NCBI RefSeq assembly: GCF_008973665.1
Contig: NZ_WACP01000022.1
Coordinates: 1-64,000, forward strand
From: Paenibacillus tengchongensis
GTDB taxonomy: Bacteria; Bacillota; Bacilli; Paenibacillales; Paenibacillaceae
Direction: 5' to 3'
DNA: 64,000 bases
Every line of letters begins with the position of its first letter. Within the stretch, counting starts at the first letter, position 1. Below are positions 51,679-63,406 of the stretch, piece after piece. The position numbers and the translations under genes were made by a program. Under the pieces are notes generated by a model. That model worked only from the letters and a program-made list of their open reading frames with translations, searched no databases and had not been told where the DNA came from.

Positions 51679-53142
51679 CTAAGCACCTTTAATCTGCGAT
51701 TTCAGCCGTTCAATGACGCGGCTGCGGCCCAGCAGGGCAATGGTTGCATTTAAATCGCGGCCGTGCATCTGGCCGGTCAGTGCGACACGGATCGGCATAA
51801 ACAGCGCTTTGCCTTTATGCCCGGTCTCCTTCTGCACCTCTTTAATCAGCACCGCCATGTTCGCGGCGCTGAAATCCGCGGTTGCTTCCACCTTGGCGAG
51901 GAAAGCTGAGAGCACCACGTTTACCTGATCTTCCGCCAGAATCTGGGCGGCTTCGGTATCCAGCTCCACATGACTGCGGAAGAACAGCTCCGACAGCTTC
52001 ACGATGTCGGAAGCGGCAGTCAGCTGCTCCTGGTACAGCGCCACCAGCGTTTCGGCCCAGGCCTGCTGTTCGGCGTCCAGCTCAGCCGGCAGACGGCCGG
52101 CCTTCTGCAGATGCGGAATGGCCAGGCCGGCGATCCGCTTCAGATCGGCGTTCTTAATGTAGTGGTTGTTGAGATGCGCCAGCTTGTTCGCATCGAAGAA
52201 GGCCGGACTCTTCGACAGCCGGTCGGCAGTAAAGATCGCGATCAGTTCCTCCCGGGTGAAGATTTCCTCTTCTCCCTCGGGTGACCAGCCCAGCAGGGCT
52301 ATGAAATTGAATAAGGCCTCCGGCAGGTAGCCGAGCTGCTCGTACTGCTCAATGAATTGAATTATCGATTCATTGCGCTTGCTCAGCTTCTTATGGTCCT
52401 CTCCGACGATCAGTGTCATATGCCCGAACAGCGGCGGCTCCCAGCCCAGCGCTTCATAAATCATGAGCTGGCGCGGGGTATTGGAGATATGGTCTTCGCC
52501 GCGCAGCACATGGCTGATCTCCATCAGATGATCGTCCACGGCCACAGCAAAGTTATACGTCGGGATGCCGTCCTTCTTCACAATGACAAAATCACCCATA
52601 TCCTGGGTGGTGAAAGAAATGGTTCCCTTCACCATGTCATCAAAGGTATAAGTGCGGTCTTCCGGCACCCGGAACCGGATGCTGGCAACGCGCCCTTCAG
52701 CCTCAAAGGCCTGCTGCTGCTCCTTGGTCAGGTTGCGATGCTTGCCGGAGTAACGCGGAGTCTCACCGCGCGCCGTCTGCTCTTCGCGTTCCGCTTCCAG
52801 TTCCTCCTCTGTGCAGTAGCACCGGTAAGCCAGTCCGCGGTCCAGCAAATCCTGCCAGTATACCTTATACAGGTCCAGACGTTCGGTCTGGCGGTAAGGG
52901 CCGTATCCGCCGCCGACATCGACGCTCTCATCCCAGTCCACACCCAGCCATTTCAAGTACTTCAGCTGGCTTTCTTCGCCGCCGGCGATGTTACGCTTGA
53001 TGTCCGTATCCTCAATCCGGATAATGAACTTGCCGCCCAGATTGCGGGCGAACAGATAGTTGAATATTGCCGTTCTGGCATTGCCGATATGTAAATGTCC
53101 CGTAGGGCTCGGTGCGTAACGCACCCGGACTTGATCCGCCAT
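51679..53142 (-). CDS. gltX: glutamyl-tRNA synthetase
   Basis: A 487-residue class I synthetase. YAPSPTGHLHIGNARTAIFN holds HIGN, and HKKLSKRN is the KMSKS equivalent. The Cys-containing YRCYCTEEELEAE insertion is typical. In Bacilli GltX is non-discriminating and charges tRNA-Gln too, with later amidation by GatCAB; this is assumed here. ATG 53142 follows GGAGGG. It lies between ispF and the cysE T-box. Confidence 0.97.
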   Translation of the reverse strand: MADQVRVRYAPSPTGHLHIGNARTAIFNYLFARNLGGKFIIRIEDTDIKRNIAGGEESQLKYLKWLGVDWDESVDVGGGYGPYRQTERLDLYKVYWQDLLDRGLAYRCYCTEEELEAEREEQTARGETPRYSGKHRNLTKEQQQAFEAEGRVASIRFRVPEDRTYTFDDMVKGTISFTTQDMGDFVIVKKDGIPTYNFAVAVDDHLMEISHVLRGEDHISNTPRQLMIYEALGWEPPLFGHMTLIVGEDHKKLSKRNESIIQFIEQYEQLGYLPEALFNFIALLGWSPEGEEEIFTREELIAIFTADRLSKSPAFFDANKLAHLNNHYIKNADLKRIAGLAIPHLQKAGRLPAELDAEQQAWAETLVALYQEQLTAASDIVKLSELFFRSHVELDTEAAQILAEDQVNVVLSAFLAKVEATADFSAANMAVLIKEVQKETGHKGKALFMPIRVALTGQMHGRDLNATIALLGRSRVIERLKSQIKGA

Positions 53143-53193
53143 TTCATTCCCTCCGCTTCCGTAATGGTTAATTCAGGATGCTGCCATGCCATC

Positions 53194-53682
53194 TCAAGAT
53201 GATATCACATCTTGAACCAGGCAGACAATAGATTGCGCAGCGATTCCCTCGCCGCGGCCGGCAAAGCCAAGCTGCTCCGTCGTTGTCGCCTTCACATTGA
53301 CCTTGGAGACCTCCGCCCCGAGCGCGCGGGCAATCACCTCCACCATCTGCGGTATATATGGTGCCATCTTCGGCTTCTGGGCGATAATGGTCGAATCAAT
53401 GTTACCAAGCTTGTATCCGCGTTCGCGGGCCAGACTCCATACATGCTCCAGCAGCTTCAAGCTGTCGGCATCCTTAAAGGCCGGGTCGGTATCCGGAAAA
53501 TGGCGGCCGATATCGCCGAGTCCCAGCGCCCCCAGTATAGCGTCGCTGACCGCGTGCAGCAGCACATCCGCATCGGAATGTCCCAGCAGCCCTTTCTCAT
53601 AGGGAATCGTTACACCGCCGATGATGCACGGTCTCCCCTCCACCAGTTGGTGTACGTCAAACCCTTGCCCCACTGCAATCAT
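53194..53682 (-). CDS. ispF: 2-C-methyl-D-erythritol 2,4-cyclodiphosphate synthase
   Basis: A 162-residue IspF of the non-mevalonate isoprenoid pathway. The zinc ligands are in GFDVHQL (Asp, His) and in LLGHSDADVLLHAVSDAILG; LGDIGRHFPDTDPAFK and NVKATTTEQLGFAGRGEGI are signatures. ATG 53682 lies 3 nt after the ispD stop, behind GGAGAGG that overlaps ispD. Confidence 0.97.
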   Translation of the reverse strand: MIAVGQGFDVHQLVEGRPCIIGGVTIPYEKGLLGHSDADVLLHAVSDAILGALGLGDIGRHFPDTDPAFKDADSLKLLEHVWSLARERGYKLGNIDSTIIAQKPKMAPYIPQMVEVIARALGAEVSKVNVKATTTEQLGFAGRGEGIAAQSIVCLVQDVISS

Positions 53683-53685
53683 GCT

Positions 53686-54378
53686 TTAACCTCTCCTCTG
53701 TTGTGCTTGTGTAAACTCTGCGAATTCCAGATCTTCCGGCGTAGTAATCTTGATATTCCGGTAGCTGCCTTCCACCACGGCCACCGGAATTCCACTGCGT
53801 TCGGCCAGACTGGAGTCATCCGTCCCCAGATATCCGTCCCGCTCGGCGGCCTCATACGCCGCAAGCAGGTCGGACAGACGAAAAGTCTGCGGGGTTTGGA
53901 TCGCCCACAGACTTCGCCGATCGGGAGTGGACACGACCATTCCGTCCTTGTCCACCTGCTTGATCGTATCTTTGACCGGAACAGCGAGCACGGAGGCTCC
54001 TGTTTCCTTGGCTTTTGTATAGCATGCATCAATTTCCCCGGCGGCCACGAACGGCCTTACACCGTCATGCACCATTACCCACTCCGTGTCCAGTTCACGC
54101 AATCCCAGGTGCACGGAGTATTGCCGTTCGGAGCCGCCCGGGATGATCGCTTTGACCTTGTCCATTCCGTAGGTGTGCACCCACTCCCGGCAACGCTCCA
54201 CATCCTCGGCTCCCGTTACCAGCACGATCTCAGTGATGAGCGGATGCCGCTGGAATACTTCGAGCGTATGGACGATGATCGGCTTGTCCGCAAGCCTTAG
54301 ATACTGCTTGCTCTCCGCCGTTCCCATGCGCGTTCCTCTGCCCGCCGCTACAATGACGGCTCCCACACTGTTTGACAT
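53686..54378 (-). CDS. ispD: 2-C-methyl-D-erythritol 4-phosphate cytidylyltransferase
   Basis: A 230-residue nucleotidyltransferase that couples CTP to MEP. AAGRGTRMGTAESKQYLRL is the Gly-rich CTP loop, VMVHDGVRPFV the metal Asp motif, and QTPQTFRLSDL and TDDSSLAERSGIPVAVVEGS complete the fold. It is followed at once by ispF, forming a two-gene pathway unit after the PIN-TRAM gene. Confidence 0.97.
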   Translation of the reverse strand: MSNSVGAVIVAAGRGTRMGTAESKQYLRLADKPIIVHTLEVFQRHPLITEIVLVTGAEDVERCREWVHTYGMDKVKAIIPGGSERQYSVHLGLRELDTEWVMVHDGVRPFVAAGEIDACYTKAKETGASVLAVPVKDTIKQVDKDGMVVSTPDRRSLWAIQTPQTFRLSDLLAAYEAAERDGYLGTDDSSLAERSGIPVAVVEGSYRNIKITTPEDLEFAEFTQAQQRRG

Positions 54379-54477
54379 TCGTTATAGGCTCCTGTCTTTC
54401 CGTATATCCCCATCATACCCTGTTTGCCGGGCATTTCCAAGGCCCTGTTCACGGAAGCCGGGAGAACGGCGGGAGCA

Positions 54478-55566
54478 TCACTGCGCCTTTTCCAGCAGCT
54501 TCGGCTTGGCAAAGATCATCCGTCCTGCAGAGGTCTGCAGCACGCTGGTTACCAGAACCTCCATCGTCGTGCCAATATAATCCCTGCCGCCCTCCACAAC
54601 AATCATCGTACCGTCGTCGAGATAAGCTACGCCCTGCCCGTGTTCCTTCCCGTCTTTGATGACCTGTACAATAATCTCTTCACCGGGCAGCACCACCGGC
54701 TTGACCGCATTGGCCAGATCATTGATGTTGAGCACAGAAACTCCCTGTAATTCACAAACCTTATTCAGATTGAAATCATTGGTCACGACCTTGCCGTGAA
54801 GCACTTTCGCCAGCTTGACCAGCTTGCTGTCCACCTCGGAAATTTCCTCGAAATCCCCCTCGTAGATCAGCACCTTCACATCGAGTTCCTTCTGGATTTT
54901 GTTCAGGATATCCAGCCCCCGGCGGCCGCGGTTGCGTTTGAGCAGATCCGACGAATCAGCGATATGCTGCAGCTCCTCCAGCACAAATTCGGGAATGACA
55001 ATCGTTCCCTCGATAAAGCCGGTTTTGCAGATATCAGCAATACGTCCGTCAATAATGACGCTTGTATCCAGAATCTTATGCTCCTCCAGCCCCCGGTCCT
55101 GCGGCTCGGAAGCTTGTCCCCAGCGCCCGGTGTTCCAGAAGGAAGCCAGCTCCGTCTTCTTCTCCAGCGCGATCCGCAGCCCCATATAACCCAGCATGAC
55201 CGTTGCCGCTACCTGCAGCAGTTCTCCTGCCTTTCCGAGCCAGGACATGGCCGGGTAGAGCAGCAGCGACAGCAGAAGCCCGCCGGTCAGGCCGGCGGCT
55301 CCAGCCGCCAAGTCGCCCATCGGGATGCGCGCACAGTACGCTACAGCTTCACGCAGCTTTGCACCTCCCCAATCGGCGCATAACGTTCCTGCAATCAAAA
55401 AAATAATGGCACCCAGCACCGTAAGTAAAATGCTTCCGTTTACAGGCAAGCTATCCCCCAGTTTCCCCATGCCCTCCGGGAACCCTATTTCCGCCGCACG
55501 GTATAACGAATACCCGGACCAGGCGCCCAGGCATCCGGCCAGCGTCAGCAACACCTTTTTCCACAT
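54478..55566 (-). CDS. membrane PIN-TRAM domain protein (YacL type)
   Basis: A 362-residue protein with four N-terminal membrane segments (about 1-150), a PIN nuclease domain (about 180-300) with ILDTSVIIDGRI and VVTNDFNLNK acidic residues, and a C-terminal TRAM domain (about 300-355). It matches B. subtilis YacL, next to ispD. Nuclease activity is predicted; the RNA target is unknown. Start at ATG 55566, 8 nt after GGAGGTG; a GTG just upstream is possible. Confidence 0.92.
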   Translation of the reverse strand: MWKKVLLTLAGCLGAWSGYSLYRAAEIGFPEGMGKLGDSLPVNGSILLTVLGAIIFLIAGTLCADWGGAKLREAVAYCARIPMGDLAAGAAGLTGGLLLSLLLYPAMSWLGKAGELLQVAATVMLGYMGLRIALEKKTELASFWNTGRWGQASEPQDRGLEEHKILDTSVIIDGRIADICKTGFIEGTIVIPEFVLEELQHIADSSDLLKRNRGRRGLDILNKIQKELDVKVLIYEGDFEEISEVDSKLVKLAKVLHGKVVTNDFNLNKVCELQGVSVLNINDLANAVKPVVLPGEEIIVQVIKDGKEHGQGVAYLDDGTMIVVEGGRDYIGTTMEVLVTSVLQTSAGRMIFAKPKLLEKAQ

Positions 55567-55724
55567 CACTTGCGCACCTCCTCGAAATCTTCCTGAAATG
55601 AAATGATCTATTCCTCATCAGTATGTTCCAAATTTTAGGATGATAATCGGGAGGTCAATGTATTTTTTTCACAACTGTATTCTTTACCGGCGCTGTAAGG
55701 CTTGCCATAAACTTCTATTGCTTG

Positions 55725-55754
55725 TTGAAATCGGGTGAAGGCCTGGCATATAAT
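55725..55754 (+). promoter_or_regulatory. sigma-A promoter of the plus-strand conserved gene
   Basis: TTGAAA (55725-55730), 18-bp spacer, perfect TATAAT (55749-55754), about 35 nt before the start codon. It lies in the divergent gap shared with the PIN-TRAM gene. Confidence 0.8.
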
Positions 55755-55788
55755 GAACTCAATTACAAAACCCAGGGGTGAATGGTAA

Positions 55789-56184
55789 ATGAGCGCACCA
55801 AGTTTACAGGCCTTCCAGGATCAAGTCTCCGAACTGCTGCTCCGTCACCGCAGCCTGCTCGATGTCATGTCCAAGAACGGACAGAGCAGTGCTTCCGTCA
55901 ACCGCGCCGTCGTCAAAGCCATCACAGAATGCGGATGCATTCAGCTGCACGCCAAGAAACAAGTGTTCGAGCCTGCGCTTGGACTGGAACAGGCCAAAGA
56001 GCTTGCCGGGACGCATCTGGAGGGCCAGTTGTGCGAGAACTGCCGCGAGGTCGTCGCCTCCGAACTGGGCCGCGAGCTATTCTATATGTCCGCCCTCTGT
56101 AATCTGCTTGACATCAATATGGACGAGGTCGTTCAGAAGGAATCACAGAAATGCGCCACGCTCGGCTTGTTTAATTTATCCTGA
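55789..56184 (+). CDS. conserved protein of unknown function (131 aa)
   Basis: A soluble, helical, 131-residue protein. I recall similar proteins in Paenibacillus and relatives labelled DUF1573-type, but give it no function. Conserved-looking features are TECGCIQLHAKKQ, LCENCREVVASELGRELFYM and KCATLGLF; the C-x-C and C-x2-C pairs might bind a metal. It has a good promoter and an AGGGGTG ribosome site, runs opposite to its neighbours, and ends in a bidirectional terminator shared with pssA. Confidence 0.8.
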   Translation: MSAPSLQAFQDQVSELLLRHRSLLDVMSKNGQSSASVNRAVVKAITECGCIQLHAKKQVFEPALGLEQAKELAGTHLEGQLCENCREVVASELGRELFYMSALCNLLDINMDEVVQKESQKCATLGLFNLS

Positions 56185-56212
56185 CCTTCTGCCTTATACG
56201 CGCATAAATAGA

Positions 56213-56258
56213 AAAGGCCTTGCCGGAGTCCGTGATCGGAATCGGCAAAGCCTTTTTT
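56213..56258. terminator. bidirectional terminator between the unknown gene and pssA
   Basis: AAGGC...GCCTT with an inner TTGCCG/CGGCAA pairing; U-runs lie on both sides (TTTTTT on plus, TTTTC on minus). It ends both convergent transcripts. Confidence 0.85.
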
Positions 56259-56302
56259 GCGTTATGATTAGGCAAGAGTATTAAGTCCGGTTGTGCCCGT
56301 AT

Positions 56303-57040
56303 TCAGCCATTCTTGGAATGATACACCTTGTCGTCCCCGCGTCTTCTGCGCCGCTTGCGGCGCCGGGCGGTCAGCCGATCAATATTCTGCTTAAATCCGT
56401 ACAGGGCATACAGCGCCAGCAGCACAAAAATCAGCTTGGAAATTTGTTCCGGGAACATTACAGCTACCGCCACAGCTACAACGATGACAACCGGCGCACC
56501 AATTACCGCTTTCTTCGGCAATCCGACTTTCTTGAAGTTCGGATATTTCACGGTGCTGACCATCAGGTAAGACAGAAGCAATGTAGCGATAATCATAAAG
56601 GGAGCCGAGACATCTTTATGAAAAAGAGCCAGCGTAGCCAGAACGCCCCCGGCAGCCGGGATCGGCAGACCTACAAAATATCCGGGAATGCCCGGCCGGA
56701 CATTGAAGCGGGCCAGACGCAGCGCCCCGAAGACCGGGAAGATCGCCGTCACGGTCCAGCCGAGTGCGGTATTCACATCCTGCAGGCTTGTAGTGTACAT
56801 AATAAGCGCCGGAGCCACGCCGAACGATACTACGTCGGACAGGGAATCCAGCTCTTTTCCAAATTCGCTCTCACATTTCAGGGCACGGGCGACACGGCCA
56901 TCCAATCCGTCAAGCAGCATAGCGATAATCACCATGATAGCGGCCATGCTCAGCTTTCCGTCAAACGCCATCATGATACCAAACATTCCAAGCATCAGGT
57001 TACCAATGGTAAAAAGACTCGGAATTGATTTTTGGATCAT
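56303..57040 (-). CDS. pssA: CDP-diacylglycerol-serine O-phosphatidyltransferase
   Basis: A 245-residue membrane enzyme that makes phosphatidylserine from CDP-diacylglycerol and serine. The CDP-alcohol phosphotransferase signature LDGLDGRVARALKCESEFGK continues into ELDSLSD. About six to seven membrane segments; the C-terminus is very basic (TARRRKRRRRR). It is convergent with the unknown gene at 55789 and precedes the PIN-TRAM gene, so it lies apart from psd here. Confidence 0.95.
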   Translation of the reverse strand: MIQKSIPSLFTIGNLMLGMFGIMMAFDGKLSMAAIMVIIAMLLDGLDGRVARALKCESEFGKELDSLSDVVSFGVAPALIMYTTSLQDVNTALGWTVTAIFPVFGALRLARFNVRPGIPGYFVGLPIPAAGGVLATLALFHKDVSAPFMIIATLLLSYLMVSTVKYPNFKKVGLPKKAVIGAPVVIVVAVAVAVMFPEQISKLIFVLLALYALYGFKQNIDRLTARRRKRRRRRGDDKVYHSKNG

Positions 57041-57101
57041 TTCTTCACCTCAATGTTATTACTTTGCCTTGCGTCATCAATATTACGTGATTGTATGTTA
57101 T

Positions 57102-58178
57102 TTACATTTGTCTGTCAATAAGAACTTGCTTCTGCAGCCGCTTCAGTCCGTCCTGAATATGGCGCGCACGTACCTCACCTATGCCGTCGACTTCATCCAG
57201 CTCCGCAATGCTCGCCGTCATCAGATTAGGCAGCATCTCAAAGCGTTCCACCAGGTTATGGATAATGACGTTGGGCAGACGCGGGATTTTATTGAGCAGC
57301 CGGTAACCTCGCGGTGTAACGACCTCTTCGGAAGTAATCGCCGTTGAAGAGTAGCCGAGCAGACGGGCAATATGGTTGTCATCCATTAATTCGTCATCGC
57401 TTGACCGTTTCAGACCGGCAATGATTTCCCGGATTTTGTCCTCTTGTTCCTCTTTGGCATAGTCTCTGTATAAGAGCCACGCTTCTTCCTCTGTATTTCC
57501 CACCAGTTCTTCCATCTGCATGCTGATCAGTCGGCCCTCATTGCCAAGCTCGTTAATATAGCGTTTAATTTCCATCTTGATCCGCAGCACCATCTCCACT
57601 CGCTGAATAACGCCCACCACTTCCGCTACGGTAACAATTCCCTCATATTCGGAAGCCGAGAGATTGGTCAGACTTTGGTTAAGCACCGCTTTATATTTCT
57701 CCAGCGTCTGAATGGCCTGATTCGCTTTAGCCAGAATGGCACCGATATCCTTCAGCATATACCGGATATTCCCCTGGTAAAGGGTGATGATATTACGGCG
57801 TTGCGAGATGGATACCACGAGCTTCCCCGTTTGCTTGGCAACCCGCTCAGCCGTACGGTGACGGATACCGGTCTCGATGGAGGAGATCGAGGAATCCGGG
57901 ATCAGCTGCGTGTTAGCATACAAAATTCGTTTCAGGTCCTCGCTTAAAATAATCGCCCCGTCCATTTTGGCCAGTTCATACAAATAGTTTGGGGAAAAAT
58001 CGCAATTGATCGAGAACCCGCCGTCGACGACATCCATAACCTCCGGGCTGTAGCCGACTACGATCAGCGCTCCTGTCTTGGCCCGCAGCACATTCTCCAG
58101 ACCTTCCCGGAAGGGTGTGCCCGGTGCCGCCATCCTGAGCAGATCATTCATATTGTCTGTTTGGTTATATTCTTTCAT
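57102..58178 (-). CDS. disA: DNA-integrity scanning diadenylate cyclase DisA
   Basis: A 358-residue protein that makes cyclic di-AMP and halts on branched DNA to delay sporulation. The DAC domain has Asp73-Gly-Ala (KMDGAIILSE) and Arg106-His-Arg108 (GIRHRTAE); a helical spine follows, and a C-terminal helix-hairpin-helix domain (ELDEVDGIGEVRARHIQDGL) binds DNA. ATG 58178 follows TAGGGGGC; a 90-nt extension overlaps radA and is rejected. It starts 14 nt after radA. Confidence 0.97.
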   Translation of the reverse strand: MKEYNQTDNMNDLLRMAAPGTPFREGLENVLRAKTGALIVVGYSPEVMDVVDGGFSINCDFSPNYLYELAKMDGAIILSEDLKRILYANTQLIPDSSISSIETGIRHRTAERVAKQTGKLVVSISQRRNIITLYQGNIRYMLKDIGAILAKANQAIQTLEKYKAVLNQSLTNLSASEYEGIVTVAEVVGVIQRVEMVLRIKMEIKRYINELGNEGRLISMQMEELVGNTEEEAWLLYRDYAKEEQEDKIREIIAGLKRSSDDELMDDNHIARLLGYSSTAITSEEVVTPRGYRLLNKIPRLPNVIIHNLVERFEMLPNLMTASIAELDEVDGIGEVRARHIQDGLKRLQKQVLIDRQM

Positions 58179-58192
58179 GTTATTTATGCCCC

Positions 58193-59560
58193 CTAATCTA
58201 ACGCGACCGATAGTGCATCTGCCACAGAGCTGACGCCAATGATTTGGATATCCTGCGGATGCTTCCACCCCTTCAGACTCTTCTCAGGCATAATTACCCG
58301 GCGGAAACCAAGCTTGGCGGCTTCCTTGACCCGAGTCTCCGCCCGTGAGACTCCTCTGACTTCCCCCGTCAATCCGACTTCCCCGAAGAATACATCATAG
58401 GCTTTGGTCGGAATGTCACGGAGGCTGGAGGCTATGCTGACAGCTACTGCCAAGTCGACCGCAGGCTCATCCAGCTTCACCCCTCCGGCGACGTTCAGAT
58501 AAGCATCCTGGTTCTGGAGGAACATGCCCATCCGTTTCTCCAGCACAGCGATAATCAGCGACATCCGCTGATGGTCCATGCCGGTTGACATCCGCCGGGG
58601 TGACGGGAAATGAGTGGCCGTGACCAGCGCCTGGAGTTCGACCAGCACAGGCCGCGTTCCCTCCATGCTGGCGACCACTGCCGACCCGGCCACTCCCAGC
58701 GGCCGTTCCGACAAGAACAGCTCGGAAGGGTTACCCACCTCTCTCAGCCCATCCTCACCCATTTCGAATATGCCGATCTCGTTCGTGGAACCGAAGCGGT
58801 TCTTCACGGCACGCAGCAGCCGGTACGTATGATGCCGTTCGCCTTCAAAATAAAGCACACAGTCCACCATGTGCTCCAGCATGCGCGGGCCGGCAATCGC
58901 TCCTTCTTTGGTGACGTGGCCGACAAGTACAGTGGCGATGCCGCGGACTTTGGCGATGCGCATAAACCGCGTGGTGCATTCACGTACCTGTGCCACACTG
59001 CCGGGCGCACTGGTCACCTCCGGCAGAAACACCGTCTGGATCGAGTCGATTACCAGAAACTGCGGCTGGATCTGCTCAATCGCTTCCTCAATACTCTCCA
59101 TATTGGTCTCGCACAATACATACAGCTCGGGTGACAAAGCGCCGAGGCGGTCAGCGCGCAGTCTGGTCTGCCGGACCGATTCCTCGCCCGATATGTAGAG
59201 CACCCTCAGGTTCTGGGTGGTGAGGGCATGTGAGGTCTGGAGCAGCAATGTCGACTTGCCGATGCCGGGATCACCTCCGACCAGTACCAGTGATCCGGGC
59301 ACGATGCCTCCGCCCAGCACACGGTTGAGTTCGGCAATGCCTGTCAATATACGCGGCTCTTTGTCACTTTCTATATTTATGATCGATTGCGGCTTTTCTT
59401 TACTCTGAAAAATCGGCGCATTCATTCCCTGGGTTTTGACTACGCTTTCCATCTCTTCCACCATGGAATTCCACGCCTGGCAGCCGGGGCACTTCCCGAA
59501 CCACTTGGGCGATTCGTAGCCGCATTCGGTACAAAAAAACTTACTTTTCGCTTTGGCCAT
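58193..59560 (-). CDS. radA: DNA repair protein RadA (Sms)
   Basis: A 455-residue branch-migration helicase-like protein. Zinc finger Cys10, Cys13, Cys24, Cys27; Walker A GGDPGIGKST near 95-104; the RadA-specific KNRFGST motif; and a C-terminal Lon-protease-like domain. It works in homologous recombination. ATG 59560 follows AAGGAG. It forms an operon with disA, whose activity RadA modulates in B. subtilis. Confidence 0.98.
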   Translation of the reverse strand: MAKAKSKFFCTECGYESPKWFGKCPGCQAWNSMVEEMESVVKTQGMNAPIFQSKEKPQSIINIESDKEPRILTGIAELNRVLGGGIVPGSLVLVGGDPGIGKSTLLLQTSHALTTQNLRVLYISGEESVRQTRLRADRLGALSPELYVLCETNMESIEEAIEQIQPQFLVIDSIQTVFLPEVTSAPGSVAQVRECTTRFMRIAKVRGIATVLVGHVTKEGAIAGPRMLEHMVDCVLYFEGERHHTYRLLRAVKNRFGSTNEIGIFEMGEDGLREVGNPSELFLSERPLGVAGSAVVASMEGTRPVLVELQALVTATHFPSPRRMSTGMDHQRMSLIIAVLEKRMGMFLQNQDAYLNVAGGVKLDEPAVDLAVAVSIASSLRDIPTKAYDVFFGEVGLTGEVRGVSRAETRVKEAAKLGFRRVIMPEKSLKGWKHPQDIQIIGVSSVADALSVALD

Positions 59561-59741
59561 GGGTTCTCCTTACTATCTCAACTTACTAAAATTGCGGATA
59601 ACGAGCTCCTAATCAAAGTTTACCATTTCTGCCCCTTGAACGAAAGCTCACTTCACTTTTACTTTTCGGACTGCTTCTTCTTCACCTTCCTGATTTTACA
59701 TCTGTTGACCTTCTCTTATCGGACATCACGAATCCTTCTGC

Positions 59742-59783
59742 GAAAAAAAAAGCCCCCTCCCTTCGCGAACGAAAGGCGGGGAC
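59742..59783 (-). terminator. intrinsic terminator after clpC
   Basis: Minus strand: a 13-bp GC-rich stem with one mismatch and a TTCG loop, followed by nine U residues (59743-59751). It ends the ctsR-clpC operon, so radA must start from its own promoter in 59561-59741, where no strong match stands out. Confidence 0.92.
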
Positions 59784-59805
59784 CCTGCTTGGCAAATTGT
59801 GACGA

Positions 59806-62274
<2,469 letters not shown>

Positions 62275-62310
62275 ATCTCCTGCACCTCCACGAAAAATAA
62301 ATATCTATAA

Positions 62311-63375
62311 TTAATGTTGTGACCCCAGAGTTTCCCGGAGCAGCTTCGCCCGGTACATATCGCGTTCGGTGGAGGTCATCTCATCGCCGAACATTTTTTG
62401 CAAGAATCCCGGCTGTGTCTTTACATTAAGCTCATTCAGCACGGAGATCGAAGGATTCTCCAGAATGCCCAGGTCTACACCTAAGCGTAAATCAGACAAA
62501 CGCTGTGCGGACTCCTTGAGCTCCATGATTGCGGCAAAAGACAAAATACCGTAGGACCGCTGAATCCGGTCGGTAATCCGCAGCGGAGAATCGGCCAACA
62601 GGCGCTCCCGCGCATGGCGTTCATGCTCAATGATCTGGGTGACCACCCCGTGCAGATTCTCGATAATCTCGCCTTCCGTCTGTCCCAGCGTAATCTGGTT
62701 GGAAATCTGAAAGATGTTCCCTACAGCTTCGCTGCCTTCACCGTAAATCCCTCTGACCGTGAGGCCAACCTGGTTCACGGCCGTCAAAATCCGGTTAATC
62801 TGCTGCGTCATTACAAGCGCCGGCAGATGAACCATTACCGAAGCGCGGAGACCGGTGCCCACATTAGTGGGGCAACTGGTCAGATATCCTCTTCTGTCGT
62901 CAAAAGCATAATTGACCGAGGCCTCGAAAATATCGTCGATGGCGCTCGCACGCTCCCACGCTTCCTTCACCTGCAGCCCGGGAAACAGGCACTGGATCCG
63001 CAAATGGTCCTCTTCATTGATCATAATGCTGACGGATTCATCCGCATTCAGAATGACCGCGCCGCCCCGCGAATCGTTGGCCAGGTTGGGGCTGATCAGA
63101 TGCTTCTCGACGAGTACCTTCTTATCGAGTTCATCCAGCTCATCCAGCTTGACCAGCTCGAAGGTGCCTAAATCGGGAGCCGGGTTGGACGCAAATACCG
63201 GTGCCAGCTGATTCAGCGCCTCTTCCGCCTGCTCGCCGGAGGCCAGAAGCGGAAAGGGCAAATGCTCCAGGTTGCGGGCAATACGCATACGGCTGCTGAT
63301 CACAATTTCGGAATGGCTGCCGCCGCTGCGCATCCAGTCGCTGAGGGCTTGTTCGGTAAACCGGAGACTTGACAT
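62311..63375 (-). CDS. mcsB: protein-arginine kinase McsB
   Basis: A 354-residue phosphagen-kinase-fold enzyme that phosphorylates arginines to mark proteins for ClpCP and inactivate CtsR. VISSRMRIARNLEHLPFP is the nucleotide-binding Arg motif; LTSCPTNVGTGLRASVMVHL the active-site block; and EGSEAVGNIFQISNQITLGQ follows. It lies 36 nt before clpC and 31 nt after mcsA. Confidence 0.97.
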   Translation of the reverse strand: MSSLRFTEQALSDWMRSGGSHSEIVISSRMRIARNLEHLPFPLLASGEQAEEALNQLAPVFASNPAPDLGTFELVKLDELDELDKKVLVEKHLISPNLANDSRGGAVILNADESVSIMINEEDHLRIQCLFPGLQVKEAWERASAIDDIFEASVNYAFDDRRGYLTSCPTNVGTGLRASVMVHLPALVMTQQINRILTAVNQVGLTVRGIYGEGSEAVGNIFQISNQITLGQTEGEIIENLHGVVTQIIEHERHARERLLADSPLRITDRIQRSYGILSFAAIMELKESAQRLSDLRLGVDLGILENPSISVLNELNVKTQPGFLQKMFGDEMTSTERDMYRAKLLRETLGSQH

Positions 63376-63406
63376 GTCGTATCCCCCCTATATATGAAAG
63401 ACTTTA

